This document shows positions 46,698-59,026 of a stretch of 64,000 nucleotides of DNA, piece by piece. Origin of the DNA: Solen grandis (Eukaryota; Mollusca; Bivalvia; Adapedonta; Solenidae); contig CM037785.1 in NCBI GenBank assembly GCA_021229015.1, forward strand, positions 1,518,080 through 1,582,079, written 5' to 3'. The notes beneath the pieces were generated by a model. The model saw only the letters and a list, made by a program, of their open reading frames with translations, ran no database searches and was not told the DNA's origin. Both the position numbers and the translations under genes were made by a program. How positions within the stretch are numbered: position 1 is the stretch's first letter; each line of letters opens with the position of its first letter.

Positions 46698-48068
46698 CAG
46701 TCGAATCCCGGTAATTCGAAATGCCGGGGATTGACAATTTATTTCGAATAAGGCAAGGTTTAGAAATATCCCAAATCAAGATGATCGTCTAGAGAAGAGG
46801 CCACCCACCCACTTTTCTAAGCATTGCCAGAAAAACATGTATCATTTATATGCTTTCAAGATAAATGAACGTAAATGAAAATGACAATTGCTATTTTTGT
46901 TTATTTTATAACTTTTATCTTTTAATGCATAAATGGACAACATTATGCACGTTTATCACCAATAAACAATATTTACGTGTACATTCACCCCACTTATTGG
47001 GATAAACTAAAGCACATGATATCGGATATACAGTTAAATGTGCCTTCAGCGGTCGGTCAAGGGAACAAGATAATACGTCCTCTTAACAAAGGTGTATGTA
47101 TGTAAATGTATTGCACGTATAACAAAATGCTAATTAGATGATATTAAAACTGACCGCTAAATGCGAGTTGGCCTCTTAATACAGGTTTAACTGTATATAC
47201 TGATCCCACAAGCACAATCAATATACATTCACTATCAACATTTTGAAGTTTTTTTTACTCAATTTATGTTACTTTTATTTCACCCAGTTATGATCTGTAT
47301 ACTGTAATTTAATCAAGTTATAAAATGGATATTACATTTAGTATCGAGGTCATTTGGTTGGTCATGTATATGCAATAAACAATGAAAATAGTTAGGGGAA
47401 GATTTTTTATCGAAGAAGCAGATATAATATTTGAAAGTTTATAGGAAACTTAAGGTAATAACAGTTGTAATATGAGTTAAATATTTATTCAAAGCGACTG
47501 CATTACTCACAAGTGTTTCAAATTAATGCAGAATTATATGCACACAAATATCACCCAAATATGATACGCATTAGTAAGAAATAAAACGCATCTTAATTGA
47601 ATTATTGAATCTTATTTTTGATGCAGATTATGATTAGCCTTCATTTAATCAAGAACAGATGTCACATACAAACAAAAAAAACAAGAATTATCTACATATG
47701 AAAAAGACAAAAATTCAACCAATCAACAACTAACAGAAACCGTATGACGAGGTCTCCAGTACAATACGATATGATATTCTAAATAAAACATTCCGGTGAT
47801 TAAAAGGCGTCCGCGCCGTTTTCCACCGTTTTCAAAATGGCGTCAATAATTAATGTTTTGTAGGCGACTTCGAATGGAAGATGTGAAAATCACAAGAACC
47901 TATCGCATTTTGCCAAGAAAATCAATTCTGATGATGCCAAGTTTATGAACAACACATGGGGTTCAATACAGAAACAAGAGGAGGGGTTGGGACCCCAGAA
48001 GCACGAGTATATCGAATAGCATCACATGTATTTTTACAAGGGGTTTTGGAGTAACCGGGGTTCGACTG
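46698..48068. mobile_element. TA-flanked pogo/mariner-like DNA transposon, non-coding
   Basis: The left end CAGTCGAATCCCGGTAATTC and right end GTAACCGGGGTTCGACTG are inverted repeats (about 15 of 18 matching), each bordered outward by TA (46696-46697 and 48069-48070). CAGTCGAACC-type ends with TA targets are typical of pogo/Tigger and related Tc1-mariner elements. The 1.37-kb interior shows no transposase, so this is a decayed or non-autonomous copy. A second TA-flanked element is nested at 47031-47193. Confidence 0.75.
47031..47193. mobile_element. Nested 163-bp MITE inside the pogo-like element
   Basis: CAGTTAAA at the left and TTTAACTG at the right, with TA dinucleotides outside both. The subterminal AGCGGTC on the left is answered by GACCGCT on the right, at unequal distances from the ends (about 16 versus 35 bases), so one arm has a deletion. 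Confidence 0.6.
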
Positions 48069-48324
48069 TATACTGTTGTAGCTTAAACTTTTGTATTTAA
48101 CTGTTAACTTACATATGAATATTATATTGGTGTTTATATATTAATATACAAGTAAAGTACTTATCATATTAGCTCACGTTTCGGTAAAGAAAGTAAATCA
48201 ATACCCTGACTCCATAATGTAGATAATACTTCGAAATAGTTCACATTTGTAAAAGGCAATAATTAACTATTCTACGTCGATTGAGAAACAAATTCTTGCA
48301 AATTCAACTCATCCCTCTTATATA
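48069..48324. other. Spacer
   Basis: Nothing recognised. Confidence 0.4.
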
Positions 48325-48447
48325 AACCTGGATTGGACCAGTGCTTAGCGTCTGTTAAGGACATGGAAACTTCTTACCCCCAGCGGGGTCTAAACCTTCA
48401 GTCTTTGAACTTTAAGTCAGGTACGTTACTACTGATCAATACTTGAC
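48325..48447 (-). repeat. tRNA-Cys-like SINE copy 3, degraded
   Basis: Plus-strand reading AAACCTGGATTGGACCAGTG then TTCTTACCCCCAGCGGGGTC then GTTACTACTGATCAA parallels 26776-26903 in order and spacing. The B box is damaged (GGTCTAAACC on plus). Confidence 0.55.
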
Positions 48448-49269
48448 GGTAAGACCAAGGTAATTCACACTAATTTTCACTTCTTGACATACTGTGTTCG
48501 GTTTATGCATCTCATCAATTCGTATTACAACCAATTACATTGTACATAGATTTGACAATTGCAAAATCCTTTCCCATTAATTCTTGATTCATGGAAATAA
48601 ATTCCTTTTCATTTGACGACTTAATCGTGACAGGAGAATGATTACGGATAATTGGAATCTCCATGCATAACAGGCGTGTTTAAATGTGTTTTATCAAATT
48701 AATTGTGAGAATTTATCTGTTTAACTTTGACATGAAGTGAAAAATACTTTGCCAAATACACTTATTATTCTAATTTGATGTTTCCATGGTTAAGGAAAAA
48801 GAGCTATACACACTGGGTAAAGAAATTTCCGATTCAAATTGAGAAAGAAGGGAGGTAATATTTAGCTGTAATACTTGTATGTCAGTCCTAAATGATTATT
48901 ACTAAAAATAGCACTCGACCGACCTTTCTTTGATAGAGTCGCAAAAAAAAAAAAACCTCTGGATTTGGAAGCAAAAAAAAAAAATCAGTATTAATGTTGT
49001 ATTATTTAAAACTTCTGTTCACATCCACTACATGTGGACACTAGAGAAACTATCAATTGTGATGTTACTTTTCTTTTAGTGACTCGTAAGCCATAAACAT
49101 GATTACACAGTAAGTAACCTACTTCTGAGTACCATATTTATTCATTTGTTCTTATGTAAGTTTGAATTATTCTGATATGTCATAATGTGCCACATAAAAT
49201 GTTTTCAATTACTGCGATCTAAAAATCAAATACATGTAATGATATACACCTAAAGTCAGAATCACGAAC
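48448..49269. other. Spacer, no gene recognised
   Basis: A-runs at 48942-48955 and 48973-48984. No gene seen. Confidence 0.4.
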
Positions 49270-50757
49270 AAGTTATTGGTCACTAAAATTTTCCAAATTA
49301 CTTTAAGAATAGTGCTTAGTCTCTTGTCTCTAAGATTATTTGAAATCAACTGAGTGGTTGGTCACTAGTCACTAGGTTTGTCTAAAACAATTAAGTATTT
49401 AATCACTGTCACACTGGTCATAGGAATTATCTAATTTAAAATCATTAATATGGTTGGTCATTATATTTGTCTAAATAGATATAGGAGTTCGTCACAGTAC
49501 TATAGGATTGTCCTCAATGAATCTATAGGAGTTGGTCACAGTACTATAGGATTGTCCTCAATGACATCTATAGGAGTTGGTCACAGTACTATAGGATTGT
49601 CCTCAATGACATCTATAGGGGTTGGTCACTGTACTATAGGATTGTCCTCAATGACATCTATAGGGGTTGGTCACTGTACTATAGGATTGTCCTCAATGAC
49701 ATCTATAGGGGTTGGTCACAGTACTATAGGATTGTCCTCAATGACATCTATAGGGGTTGGTCACTGTACTATAGGATTGTCCTCAATGACATCTATAGGG
49801 GTTGGTCACAGTACTATAGGATTGTCCTCAATGACATCTATAGGGGTTGGTCACTGTACTATAGGATTGTCCTCAATGGCATCTATAGGGGTTGGTCACA
49901 GTACTATAGGATTGTCCTCAATGACATCTATAGGGGTTGGTCACTGTACTATAGGATTGTCCTCAATGCATCTATAGGGGTTGGTCACTGTACTATAGGA
50001 TTGTCCTCAATGGCATCTATAGGGGTTGGTCACAGTACTATAAGATTGTCCTCAATGGCATCTATAGGGGTTGGTCACAGTACTATAGGATTGTCCTCAA
50101 TGACATCTATAGGGGTTGGTCACAGTACTATAGGATTGTCCTCAATGACATCTACAGGGGTTTGTCACTGTACCATGGGATTGTCCTCAATGGCATCTAT
50201 GGGGGTTGGTCACAGTACTATAAGATTGTCCTCAATGGCACCTATAGGGGTTGGTCACAGTCAATAAGATTGTCCCCATTGACATCTATAGGGGTTGGTC
50301 ACAGTACCATAAGATTGTCCTCAATGACATCTATAGGGTTTGGTCAAAGTACCAGAAAATTGTCCTCAATGACATCTATAGGGGTTGGTCACAGTACCAT
50401 TCGGAAATCTCAAAGGCATCTATAGGGGTTGGTCACAGTACCATGGGATTGTCCTCAATGACTTCTGTAGGGGTTGGTCACTGTACTATAGGATTGTCCT
50501 CATTGACTTCTGTAAGGGTTGGTCACAGTACTATATGATTGTACTCAATGGCATCTATAGGAATTTTGTCACAGTACTATATGATTGTACTCAATGGCAT
50601 CTATAGGAATTTTGTCACTGTACTATAGGATTGTCCTCATTGACTTCTGTTGGGGTTGGTCACTGTACTATAGGATTGTCCTCGATGGCATCTATAGGGG
50701 TTGGTCACTGTACTATAGGATTGTCCTCAATGACATCTATAGGGGTTTGTCACTGTA
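49270..50757. repeat. 45-bp minisatellite, about 28 clear copies plus decayed left flank
   Basis: The unit is CATCTATAGGGGTTGGTCAC, then (AG or TG)TACTATAGGATTGTCC, then TCAATGA. Clear copies start near 49480; 49270-49479 holds older, diverged traces of GGTTGGTCACTA and AGGTTTGTCTAAA. Forty-five bp equals 15 codons, so the array stays open in frame (GVGHSTIGLSSMTSI-type repeat, 175 codons at 49450-49977). This is probably a by-product rather than a gene. From about 49665 to 49950 AG and TG variants alternate strictly. Confidence 0.95.
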
Positions 50758-53461
50758 CTCGAGCGAGTTCACGGTTATTAATTGTTAAAAAGACGGTGTT
50801 AAAATATATGCAGCTTTCGATTTAAAAACTATATTTGATAATGTATATGGTGTGAGAATATTTAAAATTACAATTATGATTAAATACATGTAGGTATATA
50901 TGTGAATTACTTCCCCACAAAATTGTTAAAAAAATTAAGTCGGATTAATGATCGGCATCATGATATTGCACAAATATATACGTTTTCAAATACAAAGAAG
51001 TGTAGTTGTTTTTTTATATATTGTCGCCATGTTACGTCTTGCACTGTATTTGTATGCTATATATCGCCGCCCGGGGGATAAAGGCCTACTGACTCATGTT
51101 ATTTGAAAGTTTACACACACGTCTATACCGAGTTTGATTACGAGCGAGACATGGTTCCTTTCAAAATATAAAAAATCCTCAAAGAAAACATCAAATAAGA
51201 AACATATAGCCTTGTTGGCGATTGTGTGACGATTTACGCTATGCCTTGTTTTGAAAGATCGATGAAAGCTGACAGCAAAAATATATAGTATACCGTTATC
51301 GTTGAAGTGAAATCTTATAAACGATAATAAGGCGATTGTTCAAGATATAAACTATACATATACAGATGAAAAAGATATTTTGGAACACGCGAGGCGTATC
51401 TGTTATATACATCATGGAGTAAAAAGATTATAATGTTCAGCACTGTATCACCCTGTCTTGTTTAACTTTTGGACAAATCATAAAACACCATTGTCCGTAT
51501 CAGTTTCAAAGTACGTGTCTAAAAATGGAAATGTTTATCAAAAACAGCCATTCCATCAAAAACAGAACGAATTCATCACTTTTCCTCTTGGAATTTACAC
51601 ATGTCCATCTGATTAATTATTTTATCATATGTCGTGAGAGAACAGAAAGTAAAGTCGTCTTAAAGACAAATGAGTATCTGAAAAAGAAGTCATTTTTCAA
51701 ATCCTTTGTAATGATACCATATCAATACTACCGTTATATAAATAGACCTTGTGTAAAATTATTTTTCGATTCATCAAGACTTTATTTTCCTCACGTCACT
51801 AGTCTTCTTACTTCCAAAACAAAGACGAGGGAACGCAACTTAATTGTGAGGAAACTCGAATCTCAATGAGAAATTCGAAAAGAAAAGAATTCCAGTAGAA
51901 TACCAAATTTATTAAACTGCTATGTTGAATATTAACAAAGGCGAATAAATACAATTGTACCACCCTTGTTTATACAATCCACGACATGCTTTTAAACATC
52001 TCGACATATGTGAAAACGGATGTGGGAACCATATAATAAAAAATTCGAAGAAATTCAACATATTGACAGATATTTGATACTTAAAAAAACTCTTAACAAC
52101 CTCAATTCATGTCGTGGAGAGATAGCCTCTCGTAATCATTTGCATGTTTTTGTTTCTGTTACACAGTGATTGAAATGAAATAAAACAGCAAACGGCATCT
52201 AATAAATTATGTTATTCTGAGTCTCATAGAGATTTCAACGGTTCATCCGCTGAAATAAAAAACAGAAAAGGAGATAAAAAGTTTCGAGGCCTATGGACAA
52301 TTTGCAATCAAATACAGGATAAAAACACAAGAACATAATCAAGGAGTATTTCTGAATCCGTTTTAAGGATCGCTGTTTTTGCAACTTTATAAATTTATCA
52401 CGTCTGATTTAATTAGTGCTCGGCAAAGTTTGCTAAAACCTCACAAAAATATTGTCGATGCACTTGAAAGTTTATTTCCAAGAAATGCACATGGAATTCC
52501 AAACAATGCATTAGATTTTCTAACTCAAAGTTCAAATCTGTTATTTTTCCCTTTTTATAAGACTTACCATTAATTAGTTTTAGTGATTCTCCCTTTTATT
52601 TCTTTTCTTTGATTTCAAAATATAACACTTGTGTGTTTTGTTTACTTAATTTTGTTTCATTCTATCTATTCATTAACTGATAAAAAAATAAATAAAAAAA
52701 GTTGTATATGTTAATAAGCTCTGATAAATTTGTATGATCTGTAATTTAATTTTATTTTACACTAAATCGCCCTTTATTGCTATCATCATTGATACTCTTA
52801 TTTGATTTGCTGAAAAACGATATAAAAGAACACGTACTTCACTCCTGTTTATGAATGTCAACTACTTAATAATTAAAATTATACAGCAACTACGTGTATG
52901 TGTAAACAAAAACTTGAAAAATTGTTCCAACGTTTTCTTGCAGATGGTTAATATTTGCTACTGTCGGTAAAATTAATTATAGCAATTGAAACGTATTGTA
53001 GCGTACTCTTCGAGAAGAAAACAGTTTCCTAGAAAACGAAACTTTATATCAGTCGAAGTCTATTAAAGTTTTCAAGTAACGGTAAATCGCATGTCATAAG
53101 AAGAGAATATTTCCAGACTGTTATACATGTGTATCACAAATTGGGAGTACAACATTTTCTCTAGGGAACATGTTAAATTCTCAAACACGAAAACCTACAT
53201 AATTATTGACATTTATTACGTGTTCATACAAAATATGTCTTCCTGAATTTGTCGCTAAAACCAAGTACTAGTAATTATCTGTACACACATATGAATATTT
53301 CTTCATGTGCGTTGTGTAAATCAGGCTGCACAGCTTGCGTGAAACAATAACAGCAGAAGCGACTGGAAGAGACAGTTAAGCGTGACCGGTTATACAATGG
53401 TATTGATCTATGAGACTAATGCGTTTCACAGAAATAAAGGGTGAAAAGATAATATTTACTA
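50758..53461. other. Spacer, no gene recognised
   Basis: No supported gene. The longest non-repeat frame (51525-51869, 114 codons, plus) is rich in Lys, Ser and Phe and shows no motif. Another at 52379-52573 is also unrecognised. Confidence 0.45.
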
Positions 53462-54066
53462 AACAAGAAATATCTTTAAAAAAGATATTCGTCGTACCCT
53501 AAAAAATGTCAATTGTAACATGTTAAACAGATTAAAGCTATAATTATAGAGTTGGAAACGTTAGCAAATATATTGATAAATACCAAGATTATGGGAGGTA
53601 TTGTGAAGACTATATAACAAAACGGATTTAATTTACAAATTAAAAAAAGCTAATTTACCAGCTTCCATTAGATATTATGCACTTGCTGATTTTTTTTTAA
53701 GTTTTAAAGACAATTCATATGTAACCAAGCAAAACCGAAAGATCACGTACATTCGATTATTGTTTCCATATCCGATTAAGAAACTGCACCTGTAGTAACC
53801 TCCCCTGAAGGCCAAGTCCACTTTTATTTTGGGGGGAAATTGTGGTCTAAAAATAGACACACACTTGCTTCTTACTTAGTTGTTTTAAATCATATTGCCA
53901 AAGCAACATTCCTAAATTGATATAGAAGTGTTTTAATTGTCATTGCTGTGTTATATTTCATGTCAAAACTGAAAAAGAAACCATTATATCAAGCAGAAAG
54001 ATATATGCAACTTTAAATTTGAAAATCCTAAATATCCTAAAAATAAATTAAACAAGCCAATGATAG
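53462..54066 (+). repeat. R2, ~605-bp dispersed repeat, copy 1
   Basis: Begins AACAAGAAATATCTTT with the small dyad AATATCTTTaaaAAAGATATT, then TTATGGGAGGTATTGTGAAG, TACATTCGATTATTGTTTCC, AAATTGTGGT and ends ACAAGCCAATGATAG. All landmarks recur in the same order at 63080-63694. No coding capacity, no terminal inverted repeats and no tRNA boxes. Confidence 0.85.
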
Positions 54067-54964
54067 AAACAAATTCCCCTTACGCTACTATGGAATCATC
54101 TTATATCCGGGTATATTTCCATACTCGGTGTACACTCATGCTTTCGTTGATTTAATCCTTCTTAAATGGTCTTGTCTTTTCTGCAATCTAGACTGTACCA
54201 TTTTTAAGGGGGTGCTTGGTGAAAATTCATTTATTGAATAGCGAACGGTGAAGATAAATATCAGACTGCGTGGATATACAGGCTGATCTCGGTTTACACT
54301 AGCCGCAAAGACAGTCAAAAATACCCAAAACATTGTTCGTTTTAATTTATTATTTCTTTCAGACATAGGTTATGTTTGGCATAAAACATATTAGCATTAT
54401 ATTGCCAGTATTTTTCTCTGTTAAAGGTATCGATATTTTAGGGGAATGATTTTAGTCCGAATATCATATAGTTCCGATGATAAATTTGAGTTGACGAAAA
54501 CTTTATATGGTTTATATATATAAATATGGTTTAAAATATGCCTTAAGACGAGAGAAGAGCCGAAAACTGTCCAACGTTTCATAGAAAAGACACATCGAGT
54601 TCCGTAATCGATATTATCTGGAGGCTGTCATGCTTTACATTGTTTAAGTAATAGACAATACCCCCCAAAAAAACACGAGGAACAGGAACTCTTCATAGTT
54701 GTTAACACGGAAACACGGATATGTTATGAATGAGGTCCAGATATTATTAATGGACTGCATTGCTACTGTACAGTAGTCTATAGAAGGTACTGAAATAACA
54801 AAAAGATTACGTCAAGAAAATATATATACATATAAAGATCAATTGAAAAGAAAAATTAACGGCTCATTTATCTCGTGGGTATATATTCCGGTCTTATCCT
54901 CTAATCTTTTAAAAGAAGCGACCAATATACATGTTATTAACTATCCGGTGTTCAAAATGTCCGC
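54067..54964. other. Spacer, no gene recognised
   Basis: Nothing recognised. Confidence 0.4.
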
Positions 54965-55100
54965 CATGTAATCGGGAGGTCTTGATCCCCGACCGTGATA
55001 AAATAAATTGTTAAAAATGGTTCTGATTTGGCTCTTAGCACAGAAGCGCAATTGGCCCAGTGTCAGGATAATATAACTGGTTGTGGTATATTCCTACATC
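54965..55100 (+). mobile_element. Second SINE family (M), copy 3, partial
   Basis: Contains ATCGGGAGGTCTTGATCCCC, GGCCCAGTGTCAGGATAATA and TAACTGGTTGTGGTAT, in the same order as 31826-32040. Head and 3' end are unclear. Confidence 0.62.
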
Positions 55101-55301
55101 AATGAATATCCCTACTCTTGAAAAGCAAATTCGAGGGTTTTCTATATAAGTTGCGTAGAACCTTAAAACATGGCTTCCACAAAGTGTCTCATCAGTGCCT
55201 ATGACATCACAAAGGAACACTGTATTATCCTGTTACTGAGCCCAACCAGTGGGCACTGTAATGCCTGTGTAGGTAAATCAGTCTTCTTTTGAACAACTTT
55301 A
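55101..55301. other. Spacer between two SINE copies
   Basis: No gene seen. CCCAACCAGTGGG forms a small dyad near 55240. Confidence 0.35.
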
Positions 55302-55570
55302 GTTGTTGTTGTTTTTGTTGTTGTTGTTGTATTGGGTTTACCGTCACTGCGATAGTATTTCAATCATATAGCGACGTCCAGCTAATTACAGGTGGAGGAA
55401 GACCCCGAGTACACAGAGATACCCGGGTAGAACCACCGACCTACCGCAAGCCAGCTGGAAGGCTTCCTCACATGAAAAATCCGAAGTCCCAACCGGGATT
55501 CGAACCCACAAAGGTGAGGGGCTGAGAGATTTGGTGTCCACGACTGTAACCGCTCGGCCACGGCGGCCCC
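55302..55570 (-). mobile_element. tRNA-derived SINE, Ser-like head, (AAC)n tail
   Basis: Nearly identical in layout to 11131-11405: (GTT)n at 55302-55330 on plus, body AGCGACGTCCAGCTAATTAC and AAGCCAGCTGGAAGGCTTCC, B box GGGATTCGAACCCAC, and head end AACCGCTCGGCCACGGCGGC. It is well preserved. Confidence 0.86.
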
Positions 55571-58500
55571 TACAACTTTAGTACATATGTCATATGTCGC
55601 AACCGGTCTATCCTGACGCAGATAAATATGTTCGCTACTCCTGCTGTAAAAAGTAATTAGTGGGAGGTCCGGGACCATGAGTCCGTATGCAAGGCACTCT
55701 AAAACACATGAAAATAAAACTTTAATTTCAGGAGTTTCGAAATGCTTTTAGTTACACTGCAATAAATAAAAAAAATATAATGAATCTTTTAAAAATTCTT
55801 CTTCAATTTTGATAATTTTATTAATTCAAATAATGCGGGCCTCCATAATTTGGCTTTTACAAGATGCGGGCATTGTAAGAGTTGTATTACAAAAAAGTTC
55901 ATGCTCTGATTAGTCTGATTTATTTCATGTTAATCTTATTTTGAAATGCTGCTTTAACAAGGTCACTTTAAACAATATTAAACACTTCTTTTTAAGAAAT
56001 CGCCAAAGCACAGTAATATTACGCAGTGACTCAATTGAAATACAGAGTAAAAGAAAAAATATCAACAACCTACTTGTGGTTAAATTAATATTTATAAAGA
56101 CATGATGAAGTAGAAACACAATCATGTTATTCATCATTAAGCATTGTGATAATATCACCTTTCTTCAAATAATAACTTAAGGCGTCATGACATGTCATTT
56201 GTTTTATTCCCATATTGCAATACTTCGTAAATAAAAATAATTACAGCATATAGAAAGATTGTACTTTTTACAGTTTTAACCTCAAATATGTTGTAAAATT
56301 ACTTTTTCAGAGGACGTTGTGTTTTATATTCAGTTTTCAATTTTATCCAAAATGAGATCTCGGGGAAATATTTTCAAGACACAAATTCCAATACTCCGTA
56401 GAAAGAAATGAGAAAAATATGTGACTCCTAAACGTTATTTTGTCAATTATTTCTATTCAATGAAATTGAAATGTGTTCAAAAGACGGTTTCTTGATGTCC
56501 TGGCGATTAACTAAATGTCAATTATTAGACCGGGATTCGTCGTTAGCTGTCAAGCTGCTAGCTGCAGCCTTTCGGTCGGAAACGAACAATATTTGATCTG
56601 TTTAGACTTTAAAACGTTTGAGACTTTTCCAGCGGAACCATTCAAAATAGAATAAAATGAAATGTCGTCTGAATGATTATTCAAATGTCTCTACACATGA
56701 TGCTTGTTCTCTCTTTTCGAATATGAAGAAAACGAAATAAGATCTTGGGTAATGATGGATTCTAGTTTAATGAGTCTGGGAACAAAACCATAAATTCATC
56801 TTTAACGACAAAACACATACACGATGGGATTATGTAGACACTTTCATAAATCATCTAAATAATGATGTTGCTTTTTTAAGCGTCTCTGGAGTCAAATACA
56901 TAAATTAGGGACCGGAGCATAAGATAGGTGATCATTTAAGCACTGTTCTAACAAATGCTACATGGCGCTCAATTTAGATATTATTCTGTTAAAACAACGA
57001 CTTGTCCAATTTGATTTTCTTCGCCGTTTATAACATGGGAACGGTTTGCAGAAGGGAACATTAGGTATATAACTCTGCATAATGTTTAATGGCTCCGGTG
57101 TAGTATCTATGTGTGATTGATCACAATACCTTATGATATTATGCTGTTTAGTTTTAATCATTGGATCTGTATGTAACGTTCTGATATGTTTTGAAGATTT
57201 ATATATATTATCTTGTGCTTTGAAATCGAGGCCGATTCTTGCAAAATTTATTTGTTTGGTTATTTTACTGTTTTTTGATGAATGCATGTCGGTAGCATCT
57301 GTCTATTATGCTCACACAACAGTCTATCAGACATACTAAATTACAAGTAAGCCTTTAGTTTGTTCGATATATCCTTCGGTGTAAGGAAATATATTGAGGC
57401 GAAACGCGTACATCATTTTTAAATATAAATGTAAGTAGAAAGCAAATCATATGCGGACTTTGGATATACTTTCTAACATAACAGTTTTAAATTTTCACAA
57501 TGTCTGTTTTGTAATGTATTGTTAAATAGAGATATTCTATTGCCTGAAAATGAGGGACAAACGGTAAATATCCTTTGTCCTTGGTGTTCAGTAAAGGCGG
57601 TTCCGTGTCAGGAGTGGGTGTGATATAATGCTTTTTGGTAACGGCGTAATATCGCAATGAGGCTTCGATATGCCTGTCTCAATAAGCCCAGTTAAATTAA
57701 TACTTAAAAACTTTCGTTAACCCAAGCAAACAAGCTTTACCGCACAATACGAAATACATTTTTTTCGTAATATTTGAAAAACGTATGCCAGTGACCGTGG
57801 TCGCTGGAGGTTACGGCTTTTCTGAATGTATATAACATGATATTCGTCTAAGAAGTAAAGATCCAATTACTATTGTTGTATCTAGAGAATATCCGTGCGT
57901 GTTCCTCAATGTAAACATTTAAGATGAAATTGATCCGTTAGTAGGCATTACCCTCGGGAATGCAGTTATTTGTATACAACTATACAGATTCATCGTCTCT
58001 AAGACTGGACGTTTTGCTTTTCTATTATGTGTTTGCTGAACACATGTCAATAATATGTGTATAGATAGATTGAATTGTATCTCAAAGGCATCAGCGAATG
58101 TCGAACATTATTCTATTTCCTATCTGGTTTATATTGTAGTTTCTCGTAACAGCTTAATATCCAATTTTACATGAATTTAAACTGAATATTGTAAAAAAGC
58201 TAGATGTTCTTTTATATATTTTGTCCAACTAAATCGTCCGATGAAATGCATGCATTTCGTTCAAAATTAGAAAAGTATATTGCATAAAATGATCCGTGAG
58301 GTCTTGATATGAAAAAGATATGAGTGAATGCTGCCTGCGTAATCTTCGGGCTAAATAGGCGGAGCTTGTTGCGGCGATGGATGATTACGTCATGATACTG
58401 ACTCTGAACCACCACGTGTACTGTCAATCAAACGCGAGTTGATTCAATAATGTGAGGTCAAAGGCAAAGATATATGACGTACGTGACAAACTGTTAATAT

Positions 58501-58768
58501 GTTGTCGTTTATATTTTAAATTATATGATCTTATCGCAGCGCCCCGCTTCGCGTCGCTTGCGATGAATTTAATAAAATTTAAAATATAAACGATAATACA
58601 TCTAATACATATAGTCCAGTGCCATATATACACATTGCAGGAACTAACAGTCTAGGATGTTATACTATTTTAATTTCATTGCTAGAAGAGCATATCTCAT
58701 ATTTATTGTATTTCAACGTTACTTTCATTCTTTCTATTTTAATTTTCTACATAATAGGGAACACTGAG
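55571..58768. other. Spacer, no gene recognised
   Basis: No supported gene. Overlapping frames at 56958-57339 on both strands lack motifs. GTGTCAGGAGTGGGTGTGAT near 57606-57625 is faintly like the core of SINE family M. Confidence 0.4.
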
Positions 58769-58816
<48 letters not shown>

Positions 58817-59026
58817 TTGTTGTTTCAGGATTTACTGCCGTCACGGCAACGGCCAGCTGTCAAAAAGAGGAGGCAGAGGTAGGTCCTGGGTACACAAACG
58901 CATCCAAACAGCTACTGACCTACGGAACACACCTGTGAGGCTTCCAAAGTGAGAATCGGACCCAAAGCAGTAAGGAGCTAAGTGACAGTGAGTCTGTGAC
59001 TTGAACAATTCAGCCATGGAGGCCCG
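58769..59026 (-). mobile_element. SINE relic with long (AAC)n tail, diverged
   Basis: (GTT)n at 58769-58822 on plus, then TTTACTGCCGTCACGGCAAC, ACCTGTGAGGCTTCC, a B-box-like GAATCGGACCC, and head end CAGCCATGGAGGCCCG. The body is diverged from the other copies but the order is the same. Confidence 0.68.

Noticed and set aside
49450..49977. 175-codon open frame of 15-residue repeats as a protein gene
   Set aside because: It is entirely the 45-bp minisatellite. The frame is open only because the unit is a multiple of three, with no flanking coding sequence, splice sites or promoter.
49480..50757. CRISPR-like array
   Set aside because: Units are contiguous with no unique spacers, and the genome is plainly eukaryotic. 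The same applies to the arrays at 9025, 12858 and 28905.
51525..51869. 114-codon plus-strand frame
   Set aside because: The longest non-repeat frame, but it has no motif, no splice context and unremarkable AT-rich composition. Such lengths occur by chance in 64 kb.
55382..55678. 98-codon minus-strand frame as a protein gene
   Set aside because: It lies almost wholly within a SINE (55302-55570). Similar frames appear in the copies at 20779 and 27384 for the same reason.
56958..57339. Overlapping frames on both strands (109 and 68 codons)
   Set aside because: Neither resembles a known family, and two mutually overlapping frames argue for chance openness.
57385..57420. Possible hammerhead ribozyme (GGCGAAACGCGTAC)
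   Set aside because: The GAAAC-plus-stem part looks right, but there is no CTGATGA at the required upstream distance, so the catalytic core is incomplete.
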